From UBA5794 sp964196275 (GTDB taxonomy: Bacteria; Actinomycetota; Acidimicrobiia; Spongiisociales; UBA5794), in assembly GCA_964196275.1 (NCBI GenBank), contig CAXMSN010000067.1, forward strand, positions 24,914-88,913: a DNA stretch of 64,000 bases. The letters are read 5' to 3'. The position numbers were made by a program, and so were the translations under genes. The first letter of the stretch is position 1; every line of letters begins with the position of its first letter. A model generated the notes under the pieces. That model saw nothing but the letters and a program-made list of their open reading frames with translations, had not been told where the DNA came from and did not search any database. Below are positions 24,650 to 32,691 of this stretch, in pieces.

Positions 24650-24655
24650 TACCGT
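24650..24655 (+). promoter_or_regulatory. -10-like hexamer TACCGT for hflX
   Basis: TACCGT ends 6 nt before the ATG at 24662. Confidence 0.45.
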
Positions 24656-24661
24656 TCGACG

Positions 24662-25987
24662 ATGGCTGATTCCTCAGAATCGCACGTACAAAGGCAGCGC
24701 CAACGCCTTACGGCGACCGTTACCGACCTCGATGTCGACAGGCAGCGAGCCCTGCTGGTAGGGCTCGTCAGGTCGCGAAACGACCGCGCTCGTGGTTTGG
24801 CGAGTATCGAGGAGCTTGCACGCCTGACCGAGACGGCGGGCTCGGATCCCGTGGAATCGGTGCTGGTACGCCGCGAACGCCCCGTAGCGGCAACGTTCAT
24901 CGGCAAAGGCAAACTCCAGGAACTCGTGGGCGTGTCAAAGGTCGAGGACATCGACGTCGTTGTGTTCGACAACGAACTCACGCCAGCCCAACAGCGAAAC
25001 CTCCAGCAGGCTTTCCAGTGCGACGTCGTCGACCGCGTTGCCCTGATCCTCGACATCTTCGCCCAGCACGCCCACACGAAGGAGGGCATGCTCCAGGTTG
25101 AGCTCGCGCAGTCCAGATACCGGCTCCCCCGCCTCAGGGGCAAGGGCATCGAATTGAGCCGCCTCGGTGCAGGGATCGGCACACGAGGACCCGGTGAGAC
25201 GAAGCTCGAGACCGACCGCAGGCGGATCCTCGACCGTATCCGCAAGATCGAGGGTGAACTCAAGGATGCCAGCCGATCACGTGCGACAAGAAGCAAGCGG
25301 CGGAGGGGATCTGGCGAGTCGGTTGTGGCGATCGTCGGATACACGAACGCGGGCAAGTCGACGCTGTTCAACCAGATGACGGACGCTGGTGTCCTCGTGG
25401 AGGACAGCCTCTTCGCAACGCTCGACTCGACGGTGCGCAAGCTCCAACTTCCTCAGGGCCATACGGCGTTGGTGACGGACACGGTCGGCTTCGTGCGAGA
25501 ACTGCCCCACGAGCTTGTCGAAGCGTTCCGCTCCACGCTGGAAGAGGTCGCCGACGCAGACCTTCTCATCCACCTCGTTGACGCATCCGATGCTGACCCC
25601 GACCTACAACTCGCCTCCGTTCGGGCCGTGCTCAACGAGATCGGTGCCGAGAATGTCGAGGAGTACGTCGTCTTCAACAAGATCGACGCCGCGGGTCCGA
25701 CCACCACCGGGCGGCTCCAGGCCTTGCACCCGGATGCGGGTTTCATCTCAGCCAAAACGGGCGAGGGCGTCGACGGACTCCTCAATGACATCGTCGCTGA
25801 GCTACACGCCCACACGGTCGAACTTTCCCTTTTGATCCCATACGCACGAGGCGATGTCGTCACGGAAGCCCACAACGCTGGCGATGTCCTGAAGGTCGAC
25901 CACACCGACGCCGGGACCGAGGTGACCGTTCGGATACCGCACGACGACGCCCACCGATTCAGAGAGTTCGTGATCCCTGCGGAATAG
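24662..25987 (+). CDS. hflX: GTPase HflX
   Basis: A 441-residue ribosome-associated GTPase that splits stalled or heat-damaged ribosomes. The N-terminal HflX domain (about 30-200) includes ATFIGKGKLQEL, VVFDNELTPAQQRNL and the GKGIELSRLGAGIGTRGPGE motif. The G domain follows with G1 GYTNAGKST, G3 DTVGF, G4 NKID and a plausible G5 SAKTG. Length and order are standard. ATG 24662 is preferred to the in-frame upstream codon because of the TACCGT hexamer and family length. Confidence 0.95.
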   Translation: MADSSESHVQRQRQRLTATVTDLDVDRQRALLVGLVRSRNDRARGLASIEELARLTETAGSDPVESVLVRRERPVAATFIGKGKLQELVGVSKVEDIDVVVFDNELTPAQQRNLQQAFQCDVVDRVALILDIFAQHAHTKEGMLQVELAQSRYRLPRLRGKGIELSRLGAGIGTRGPGETKLETDRRRILDRIRKIEGELKDASRSRATRSKRRRGSGESVVAIVGYTNAGKSTLFNQMTDAGVLVEDSLFATLDSTVRKLQLPQGHTALVTDTVGFVRELPHELVEAFRSTLEEVADADLLIHLVDASDADPDLQLASVRAVLNEIGAENVEEYVVFNKIDAAGPTTTGRLQALHPDAGFISAKTGEGVDGLLNDIVAELHAHTVELSLLIPYARGDVVTEAHNAGDVLKVDHTDAGTEVTVRIPHDDAHRFREFVIPAE

Positions 25988-25991
25988 CGAG

Positions 25992-27320
25992 CTATATCAG
26001 GTCGAGGACCCCTGGCCTGAGACGCTCCGGGTCACCTCGCACAGGGGCGGTTGCGGACTGACGGACGTCGATGACCAACGGCGGCTCGCGACGGTCCGGA
26101 AGCAGAACGAGCGATACGTAGGCCACCTGGATGATGAGTGCCACGACGCCAGCAGACGAGAGACCGAGTTCCGTTGGCCAGAATGGGAGCACCGGGATCA
26201 GGGCACCGACCACCCACGCGATCTGAAACATCGTCTCGGATGTCGTGAACGCCCGCGCTCGATCCTCTTCGGGAACGGTTCTGTGCATCATCCCGTCGAA
26301 AGCGAACTTTGCGGTACCCCAGGCGAAACCGGCTGCGCCAACGACAACAGACGCGGCAGCCAACGACAGCACCTGTGCCCCGACGAACGCTGCGATCGCC
26401 ATGACCGCGAGGGCACCGACCACCATCGGCTCCTCACGTACGTGCCTTCCGATCGTCGGGGCTGCCCACGCTGACAGGAAGAATCCGAGCCCTGCAGCTG
26501 CGAGAAGCATGGCAAGGCTCGCCACACTGGCATCTCCGTCTCTGAGCGAGAAAGCGATCAGGAGCACGAGATAGCCGTTCAGGAACCGCACACCAGCGGT
26601 CGCAAACCGCGCAAGACGGATGTCCCGTGGAAGCTTGTAGCGCCGCCGCGTACCAGCGGGGGTGTGTGCAACGCCTGTGACGGGGGGAAGTTGTGTTGCA
26701 GAGACTGTCGCCACCACGTACAAGGCGATGGCACCGATCAGCACGGGGACAGCGCCGACAAGTGCGTCAACGCCTGCGGCGACCGGTACGACGATCGCTG
26801 CAGCGATGACTCCAGCACGGGCAAGCCGAGCGTTGGCGTCGATCAGCTCATCCGTGTTCCGTACGACGACAGGGAGAACGCTTGAGCGAGATATCCCATG
26901 GAAACGGGACAGCACGAGCATCAGAAAGGCAAGCGGGAACAGCCACAGGGAGTCGATCGCAACGACGAATCCTGCCGCAACGCCGGCTCGGCCGATCGAG
27001 GAGAGCGCAAGCCCGGTGCGGTACGCCCCCGGTGACCGATCGAACAATTTCGCAAGCAGTGGACCGAGCAGGGCGAACGGTGCAAGCGTGAGCAGCAAGT
27101 AGAGCGCCACGTTCGATCGGGCCTCGGTACTCGGCACGGAGAAGAAGAGCGTGCCGGCGAGAGCGACTGCAACGAGCGCATCCCCGGCAACGGACGCGGC
27201 ATGCGACTCGGCGAGGCGACCGTAGCCGTGCCCCCATCCACGGAAGACCGATGTGAAGGCCCGACCGAGGGAGAGCAGCATCACATTCATCTTCGAACGC
27301 GGAACAATGTCAGGCTGCAT
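25992..27320 (-). CDS. MFS-type membrane transporter
   Basis: A 442-residue integral membrane protein with about 12 helices. It has an amphipathic N terminus (MLLSLGRAFTSVFRGWGHGYG), typical MFS cytoplasmic loops such as LLAKLFDRSPGAYRTGL between helices 2 and 3, and a central loop RRRYKLPRDIRLARFA. The substrate is not evident; the pattern is that of small-molecule or drug exporters of actinobacteria. It is convergent with hflX, with only four bases between stops. A TAGGGT hexamer lies 6 nt before the ATG at 27320. Confidence 0.78.
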   Translation of the reverse strand: MQPDIVPRSKMNVMLLSLGRAFTSVFRGWGHGYGRLAESHAASVAGDALVAVALAGTLFFSVPSTEARSNVALYLLLTLAPFALLGPLLAKLFDRSPGAYRTGLALSSIGRAGVAAGFVVAIDSLWLFPLAFLMLVLSRFHGISRSSVLPVVVRNTDELIDANARLARAGVIAAAIVVPVAAGVDALVGAVPVLIGAIALYVVATVSATQLPPVTGVAHTPAGTRRRYKLPRDIRLARFATAGVRFLNGYLVLLIAFSLRDGDASVASLAMLLAAAGLGFFLSAWAAPTIGRHVREEPMVVGALAVMAIAAFVGAQVLSLAAASVVVGAAGFAWGTAKFAFDGMMHRTVPEEDRARAFTTSETMFQIAWVVGALIPVLPFWPTELGLSSAGVVALIIQVAYVSLVLLPDRREPPLVIDVRQSATAPVRGDPERLRPGVLDLI

Positions 27321-27326
27321 GCGGCG

Positions 27327-27332
27327 ACCCTA
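27327..27332 (-). promoter_or_regulatory. -10-like hexamer TAGGGT for the MFS gene
   Basis: Minus-strand TAGGGT ends 6 nt before ATG 27320. Confidence 0.45.
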
Positions 27333-27360
27333 TCGCACGAATCGAATATCTCGACGCTTC

Positions 27361-28698
27361 TCAGAGCAGTTGCGTAGCGAGCTCGGCAAGCGGGCTCCGC
27401 ACCGTTCGCTCCATCGTCACGTGTCCGAACATCGGGTTTCCCTTGAACTTCTCGATGAGCGCTGCGAGGCCACCGAACGGCGACACATACGGGTTATCGA
27501 CCTGGGACAGATCTCCGCAGAACACGACTTTCGAGTTTGCACCCATCCGCGTCAGGATCACCTTGAGGGTCGGCAGTTCGAGGTTCTGCGCCTCGTCGAC
27601 GATCACGAGCTCGCCTGTGATCGAACGCCCCCTGAGATACGTGACGGCCGCCAGCTCGAGAACGTCGCGGTCGAACAGCTCCTCAACGGCGTCTCTCGGG
27701 TTCGACCCCTCTCCACCGAAAAGGGCGTACAGATTGTCATGGACCGCAGCCATCCAAGGCTCGAGCTTGTCGTTCAGGTCACCAGGAAGGAAACCGACTT
27801 CCTGGCGGCCGAGCGCTACGAGTGGCCGGTACACGGACACCTTGCGATACCTACCCATCTCGATCACTTGCTCAAGACCAGCTGCGAGAGAAAGGTACGT
27901 CTTGCCGGTTCCAGCCATACCCATGATGCTGACGGCCGAGATGTCAGGGTCGAGGAGCAGATCAGCCGCAAACGCCTGCCTGGTGTTCTTCGTCTCCGTC
28001 CCGAACAGCTGCCGAGAGCCGGCGACACGCACCGCAACAGGGTTCATCCCGTGTTCAGCGACCCTCGCAAGTGCCGATGCCGAGCTGGGTCCCTTGAGTA
28101 TGAGGTACTGGTTCACGATCCCGTCGAGCTCGGGTATGACCGCCTTTCCGGAGTCATAGATCTCATCAATGACATCAGTGTCCACCTCGACCTCTGCCAC
28201 ACCGCTGTAGGACTCGTCCACCTGGACGGTGTCACCGCGGTAATCCTCGACCGCGACTCCGAGCTGTGCGCTCTTGATTCGGAGGGCAGCGTCCTTCGTT
28301 ACGAGTACGGTCTCTCGGCCTGAGTCGTGAAGGTTCAGGCACGTCGCGAGAATGCGGTGGTCTGGCGTCGAGGGATCCAGAACCTCGGGGAGCCGATCCG
28401 AGTGGATGCCATTGAGTTCGATCCTGACGGTTCCGCCGGACGGCATCTCGAACGGCTCGGAGAGGCCGCCGTTTCGGGAAGCACCCATCTCTTCAAGGAG
28501 GCGGATCGCCCTCCTGGCGTTCGCACCGACCTCATCCATCCGGGTCTTCTGGCGGTCGAGTTCCTCGATGACAACAAGAGGGAGAACAACCTCATGCTCA
28601 TCGAAGTGGACAAGCGACTGGGGGTCAGCGAGAAGAACACACGTGTCAAGAACGTACGACTTGCTCCCAGAGGGCCGATTCAACGGACGTTCAAGCAC
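27361..28698 (-). CDS. phoH2: PIN-PhoH (PhoH2/YlaK-type) RNase-helicase-like protein
   Basis: A 445-residue fusion. Residues about 14-150 are a PIN ribonuclease domain with acidic active-site residues (YVLDTCVLLADP, VIEELDRQK, TPDHRILATCL and VLVTKDAALRIKA-like). Residues about 240-445 are a PhoH RecA-like ATPase with Walker A GMAGTGKTYL, Walker B IVDEAQNLE and the SQVDNPYV/TVRSPLAELA end. PhoH2 proteins unwind and cleave RNA. The GTG at 28698 is preceded by TAATTT at 6 nt, so even this rare start fits the leaderless pattern. Confidence 0.92.
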   Translation of the reverse strand: MLERPLNRPSGSKSYVLDTCVLLADPQSLVHFDEHEVVLPLVVIEELDRQKTRMDEVGANARRAIRLLEEMGASRNGGLSEPFEMPSGGTVRIELNGIHSDRLPEVLDPSTPDHRILATCLNLHDSGRETVLVTKDAALRIKSAQLGVAVEDYRGDTVQVDESYSGVAEVEVDTDVIDEIYDSGKAVIPELDGIVNQYLILKGPSSASALARVAEHGMNPVAVRVAGSRQLFGTETKNTRQAFAADLLLDPDISAVSIMGMAGTGKTYLSLAAGLEQVIEMGRYRKVSVYRPLVALGRQEVGFLPGDLNDKLEPWMAAVHDNLYALFGGEGSNPRDAVEELFDRDVLELAAVTYLRGRSITGELVIVDEAQNLELPTLKVILTRMGANSKVVFCGDLSQVDNPYVSPFGGLAALIEKFKGNPMFGHVTMERTVRSPLAELATQLL

Positions 28699-28704
28699 CT
28701 GGCG

Positions 28705-28710
28705 AAATTA
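28705..28710 (-). promoter_or_regulatory. -10-like hexamer TAATTT for PIN-PhoH
   Basis: Minus-strand TAATTT ends 6 nt before GTG 28698. Confidence 0.45.
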
Positions 28711-28743
28711 CCGCTTGGGGCACTGCATTGCAATGACCTTGCG

Positions 28744-28836
28744 AAAGCCCACGGACCAGGGACTACGGACCACAGACCCAGAGATCCCCCTGGCTCGCTT
28801 TGCTCGCCCGTCCCCCTTGAAAGGGGGACGAAGCGT
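28744..28836. repeat. Dispersed intergenic repeat with GTCCCCCTT hairpin, copy 1
   Basis: The stretch carries GGACCAGGGACTACGGACCACAGAC words, then CTGGCTCGCTTTGCTCGCCC and the palindrome GTCCCCCTTGAAAGGGGGAC at 28810-28829 followed by GAAG. The same hairpin and a near-identical left flank recur at 48860-48879. It separates PIN-PhoH and gpsA, which are divergent. Confidence 0.85.
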
Positions 28837-28869
28837 GGGCGGTCGCCTAGGGTCTGCCAGAATCTCTTC

Positions 28870-29874
28870 ATGACGAAATATGCGGTTATTGGGGCGGGGT
28901 CTTGGGGGACGACGGTTGCTGCGATGGTTGCGCCCGTTGTGGAGACCGTCATGTGGGCACGGAACGATGCGGTGTCTCAAGACATCGAGCATCGGAACCG
29001 CAATTCTGCGTATCTCGACGGCTTCGATCTTCCGGTGTCCTTGCATGCGACGACTGACATCGCTGAAGCGCTGACCGGAGCCGATGTCGTGGTCATGGGC
29101 GTCCCGTCCCACGGCTACCGGACTGTGCTCGAAGACTGTGCACCGTTCATCGACAGCAGCACACCCATCGTCTCCCTGTCGAAGGGGATCGAGGCAGGGA
29201 CACTGATGCGGATGACGGAGGTCACCCTTGACGTCCTGCCTGACCACGACCCATCGGTCGTTGGGGTTCTCACCGGCCCGAACCTCGCACGCGAGATCAT
29301 GCAGGGCCAACCTGCAGCCACCGTGATCGCCCTGCCGGACGCAGGGACAGCATCGGAACTCCAGCAGGTGTTCATCAACCCTCGATTCCGTGTCTACACG
29401 AACACAGACGTGGTTGGCGCTGAGTCTGCAGGTGCGGTGAAGAACGTTATGGCGATCGCTGCCGGCATGGCATCCGGCAAGGGATATGGAGACAACACAC
29501 TTGCGACGCTCGTGACGAGGGCACTCGTCGAGATGACACGCCTCGGCGTCGCGATGGGCGGTGACCATCGAACCTTCCCCGGCCTCGCTGGCCTCGGTGA
29601 CCTGATAGCGACGTGCAACAGCTCTCAAAGCCGTAACCACAAGGTCGGCTTCGCTCTCGGCCAGGGCCGCACGCTCGAAGAGGTCACATCGGAGATGAAC
29701 ATGGTGGCTGAAGGTGTCAAGTCCACAAGCGGCGTGCTCGAACTCGCACAGCGCCACGACGTCGAGATGCCCATCGCCGTACAGGTTGGTCGGGTTATCT
29801 ACGACGGCGTCGAACCGGGCGTCGCTCTTCACGAACTCATGACGAGGGCCGCAGGGAGTGAGTACTCGGACTAG
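28870..29874 (+). CDS. gpsA: NAD(P)-dependent glycerol-3-phosphate dehydrogenase
   Basis: A 334-residue enzyme that reduces dihydroxyacetone phosphate to sn-glycerol 3-phosphate for phospholipid synthesis. The Rossmann motif GAGSWGTTVA (about 8-17), SLSKGIE, LTGPNLAREI, the catalytic-Lys helix AGAVKNVMAIAAGMASG and FPGLAGLGDLIATC are all canonical. Length is normal. ATG 28870 is the first that preserves the N-terminal strand; the long upstream frame runs through the divergent PIN-PhoH gene and the repeat. Confidence 0.96.
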   Translation: MTKYAVIGAGSWGTTVAAMVAPVVETVMWARNDAVSQDIEHRNRNSAYLDGFDLPVSLHATTDIAEALTGADVVVMGVPSHGYRTVLEDCAPFIDSSTPIVSLSKGIEAGTLMRMTEVTLDVLPDHDPSVVGVLTGPNLAREIMQGQPAATVIALPDAGTASELQQVFINPRFRVYTNTDVVGAESAGAVKNVMAIAAGMASGKGYGDNTLATLVTRALVEMTRLGVAMGGDHRTFPGLAGLGDLIATCNSSQSRNHKVGFALGQGRTLEEVTSEMNMVAEGVKSTSGVLELAQRHDVEMPIAVQVGRVIYDGVEPGVALHELMTRAAGSEYSD

Positions 29875-30488
29875 ACGGTGGTGCTGAGGGCCGGCGGGCT
29901 GAAGGTGCTCCTCGCAGCTTCGACCTCGTCTCTGATCACACAGCCGCCGAGATGATCGTTGACCAGTCCCATCGCCTGCATGAACGCATACATCGTCGTC
30001 GGCCCCACGAACCGCCAGCCCCGCTTCTTCAGATCCTTCGACAGCGCCGTCGACAGCTCGGTCGTCGGCTGGATGTCCAAGGGAGCAGGGCCCCGAGCGG
30101 GCTCGTGAGACCAGAGAAACGCACCGACCGATCCGAACTCGTCAGCCATTTCGAGCGCCCTGCCTGCGTTGTTGATCGTGGCCTCGATCTTGCCTCGGTG
30201 TCGCACGATCCCTGCATCCTGTAGCAACTCCAACACGTTCGCCTCTGTGTACTCCGAGACGACCACAGGGTCGAAGTCGGCGAACGCTGCTCTGAAGTTC
30301 TCCCGCTTGCGAAGGATCGTCAGCCAACTCAGCCCCGACTGGAAGCCCTCAAGGCAGATCTTCTCGAACAGCCGGCGTTCATTCCCCTGAGGGAAGCCCC
30401 ACTCGGTGTCGTGATACGCCTCGTAATCGGGATCGGACAGCCCCCACCAGCAGCGGAGACGTCCATCGGCACCTGGTTCGGTATGCAT
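29871..30488 (-). CDS. tag: DNA-3-methyladenine glycosylase I
   Basis: A 205-residue base-excision repair enzyme. Family signatures are RCWWGLSDPDYEAYHDTEWG (about 11-30) with the Cys and Trp of the zinc/base site, QSGLSWLTILRKRENFRAAF and the C-terminal GPTTMYAFMQAMGLVNDH; the His and Cys zinc ligands of Tag are plausible there. The stop overlaps the gpsA stop in the palindrome CTAG. ATG 30488 is chosen because TATTCT lies 6 nt upstream. Confidence 0.94.
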   Translation of the reverse strand: MHTEPGADGRLRCWWGLSDPDYEAYHDTEWGFPQGNERRLFEKICLEGFQSGLSWLTILRKRENFRAAFADFDPVVVSEYTEANVLELLQDAGIVRHRGKIEATINNAGRALEMADEFGSVGAFLWSHEPARGPAPLDIQPTTELSTALSKDLKKRGWRFVGPTTMYAFMQAMGLVNDHLGGCVIRDEVEAARSTFSPPALSTTV

Positions 30489-30494
30489 GAGGGC

Positions 30495-30500
30495 AGAATA
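30495..30500 (-). promoter_or_regulatory. -10-like hexamer TATTCT for tag
   Basis: Minus-strand TATTCT ends 6 nt before ATG 30488. Confidence 0.45.
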
Positions 30501-30514
30501 GACAACAGACAACA

Positions 30515-30548
30515 GGCTTCTGACTTCGGACCACAGAAGTCAGAAGCC
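30515..30548. terminator. Perfect 13-bp inverted repeat downstream of the chorismate mutase fusion
   Basis: GGCTTCTGACTTC (30515-30527) and its reverse complement (30536-30548) flank the spacer GGACCACA. It follows the stop of the minus-strand fusion gene, so it may terminate that transcript, although a U-tract is lacking. It is built from the GAAGTC/GACCACAG words found in other spacers. Confidence 0.6.
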
Positions 30549-30553
30549 AGAAG

Positions 30554-31627
30554 TCAGGTTGCGTCGTCGTCTGCGGCTCTCTGCTGCGCTGCCTTGGAGT
30601 ACCGCAGCACCACGCTCATCACGTCTTCTATGTAGTCGGGGTCCAGGCCGACCGCCGCCGCGTCGGCTCGGGCCTCAGCTATGAGCTCGGCTTCGCGGTT
30701 TGGCGACTCCATTGCCAGCCCACGCGATGCCTTGAGTTGGCCGATTTCGATGGAGCTTCTCAGCCGTCTTGCGATCAGCTTCAGCAATTCTCTGTCCATC
30801 CTGTCGATCTCATCCCGAAGCGAGGGAATGCCGAGACTGTCCATCAGCGTTGCGAACGCGTCGAAGTTGAGGTGCCCACCCGTACGGAATCCAGCGGACT
30901 CGGGATCCGGGTGCACGGCCACCATGAGGCCATCGGCACCGGCGACCCTGACCGCCAATGCAAGTGTCCCGATGAGGTCGAGCGAGCCAGTGGTTGGTGC
31001 AGGGTTCACGACGACGGGCAGCTGGGACATCTGCTGCACGACCGCCACAGCCGAGATGTCAACCGTCCCTGAGGTTCGTGGGTCGAAGCCCTCCGATCCA
31101 CGCTCGCAAAGGATCACCCGGGTACCGCCCGATAACACGTGATCGGCAGCAACGAGCCACTGGTCGACGGTCGCCTCAGCGCCGCGGTGGACGATGACCG
31201 GGAGCCCAGATTCGCCAGCCGCCACGAGCAGTTCGCTCTCCAGCATGCGCGACGGTCCGATCTCGAGGATGTCGACGTGCTCGACCGCCTTGGCGACCTC
31301 GTTGGGTTCGAAGACGAACGTCGATGTGGCCAGCCCTGTTGCTCGACTTGCGTGCTCAAGCAACCACAGGCCATCCTCAGCGAGCGGCGAGAAGCCAGCC
31401 GCAACGTCATCCGGTAGGAATGTTGCCGATCGCAGCACAAGCCCTCCAGCTTCGCTGACCGCCGATGCCGTCGCCATGATCTGTTCCTCGGACTCGACGG
31501 CAGCGGGACCGGCCAGCACAGGGAACGCCCCATCGCCGAAGCGCACGTCAGCAGCCGCGACCACGGTCGTTTCTAGGTCGGGTTTCCTCTGGCTCTTCAG
31601 TTGTGGTTCGTCGTCAGCCACGGTCAT
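30554..31627 (-). CDS. DAHP synthase-like domain (catalytically degenerate) fused to chorismate mutase
   Basis: A 357-residue protein. Residues about 25-270 follow the class I-beta DAHP synthase barrel, still recognisable in VLAGPAAVES, ILEIGPSRMLESELL, RVILCERGSEGFDPRTSGTVDISAV and VHPDPESAGF. Residues about 272-350 are an AroQ chorismate mutase (LRDEIDRMDRELLKLIARRL, PNREAELIAEA, YSKAAQQ) with its key Arg, Lys, Glu, Ser and Gln positions. In the synthase half the metal and substrate residues are replaced: Cys of AGPCS is Ala42, KPRTS reads LPDDV, KRG reads HRG, DPSH reads NPAP and EVHPDP reads AVHPDP. The mutase is probably active and the synthase probably not. It overlaps the upstream phosphotransferase gene by 14 bp. 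Confidence 0.85.
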   Translation of the reverse strand: MTVADDEPQLKSQRKPDLETTVVAAADVRFGDGAFPVLAGPAAVESEEQIMATASAVSEAGGLVLRSATFLPDDVAAGFSPLAEDGLWLLEHASRATGLATSTFVFEPNEVAKAVEHVDILEIGPSRMLESELLVAAGESGLPVIVHRGAEATVDQWLVAADHVLSGGTRVILCERGSEGFDPRTSGTVDISAVAVVQQMSQLPVVVNPAPTTGSLDLIGTLALAVRVAGADGLMVAVHPDPESAGFRTGGHLNFDAFATLMDSLGIPSLRDEIDRMDRELLKLIARRLRSSIEIGQLKASRGLAMESPNREAELIAEARADAAAVGLDPDYIEDVMSVVLRYSKAAQQRAADDDAT

Positions 31628-32669
31628 CACCCCCCAGGAGGTCCTTGCACGCCTTTGCGAGGCTCGGTGCAATCGGTTCAAACGCTGCGAACCGATCGTC
31701 CGTCGTCTGACCTGCGACGTACCTCGCGTAGATCTGCTCGATGATGACAGCGATTCGAAAGAGCGCAAGCGCCTCGTAGAACGCAACGCCAGAAACATCG
31801 AACCCTGTTCGCTCGGCGTAGCGTGCTCGCACCTCGCTCTTGGGCATCACATCGCCGATCGCGACGGCACGATCACCGAACACGGGATACGTCGGGTCGC
31901 CGGGCTGTGCCCAGTACGCGAGCAAGGTTCCAGCGTCGACCAGCGGGTCCCCCCTTGTGGACATGTCCCAATCGAATACCGCCACAAGGGATCCGTCATC
32001 CCCGATCATCGTGTTATCGAGTTTGTAGTCGTTGTGCAGGATCGCCACCCGTTGGGGTTCGGGGAGCGAGCCCATCAGCAGGTCGCTTGAAATCTCCATG
32101 TCCTCGACCGGCCTCGTCGTCGCTGCCTGCCAGCGCCTCGTCCATCCTTCGATCTGGCGGGAGACGAAACCATCCGGATGCCCAAGATCGTCGAGGCCGA
32201 CATCAGCCGGATCCACGCTGTGCAGATCCGCGAGGCCGTCGACAAGCGATTCGGCAACCGTGCGCTGTGCGGATGGTTCCGAAAGGGACTCGGGCCAGGT
32301 TCTGCGAACCACGGTCCCTGACCTCCGCTCCATGACGAAGAACGGCTTTCCCATCACATCAGGGTCGTCGCAGTAGTGATACGCCTGTGGGGCAAGGGGA
32401 TATGCACGCCACAGCCGAGAAAGCACGCGGTGCTCCCTGCTCATGTCGTGTCCGCCCTTGGCAACTGACCCGAGGGGCGCCCGCCTCAGAACGAATTCGC
32501 CGCCATCAGCGGCCACGGCTCGATAGGTGAGGTTGGCGGCTCCACCTGGGAACTGATCGAACGAGATCGTCCCATCGCCGAAGAGTTCAGGGAGGCGGGC
32601 GCGCAGGTAGCCCGCAACGGTCGATTCGTCGAATCGCTCTTCATCCCTGATCGGTGCCGTGTCAGCCAT
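31614..32669 (-). CDS. Phosphotransferase family protein (APH/ACAD10-like)
   Basis: A 351-residue protein kinase-like-fold phosphotransferase. The nucleotide-binding N lobe has FPGGAANLTYRAV and FVLRRAPLG with its Lys/Arg strand; the catalytic loop is ILHNDYKLDNTMIG with Asp, and the metal-binding FDWDMSTRGDPLVDAG corresponds to the DFG-type Asp. This subgroup is frequent beside acyl-CoA metabolism genes in actinobacteria and is thought to phosphorylate a hydroxyacyl substrate. ATG 32669 is chosen since TAGTCT ends 7 nt upstream; ATG 32675 is two codons earlier. Confidence 0.85.
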   Translation of the reverse strand: MADTAPIRDEERFDESTVAGYLRARLPELFGDGTISFDQFPGGAANLTYRAVAADGGEFVLRRAPLGSVAKGGHDMSREHRVLSRLWRAYPLAPQAYHYCDDPDVMGKPFFVMERRSGTVVRRTWPESLSEPSAQRTVAESLVDGLADLHSVDPADVGLDDLGHPDGFVSRQIEGWTRRWQAATTRPVEDMEISSDLLMGSLPEPQRVAILHNDYKLDNTMIGDDGSLVAVFDWDMSTRGDPLVDAGTLLAYWAQPGDPTYPVFGDRAVAIGDVMPKSEVRARYAERTGFDVSGVAFYEALALFRIAVIIEQIYARYVAGQTTDDRFAAFEPIAPSLAKACKDLLGGDDRG

Positions 32670-32676
32670 CGACATC

Positions 32677-32682
32677 AGACTA
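32677..32682 (-). promoter_or_regulatory. -10-like hexamer TAGTCT for the phosphotransferase
   Basis: Minus-strand TAGTCT ends 7 nt before ATG 32669, inside the 22-bp gap after ctaB. Confidence 0.4.
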
Positions 32683-32691
32683 GAAGAAGGG

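Noticed and set aside
27253..28323. 356-codon plus-strand frame
   Set aside because: It is antisense to the PIN-PhoH gene, which carries all expected motifs.
28708..29832. 374-codon minus-strand frame
   Set aside because: It is the antisense shadow of gpsA and has an atypical His/Cys/Arg-rich composition.
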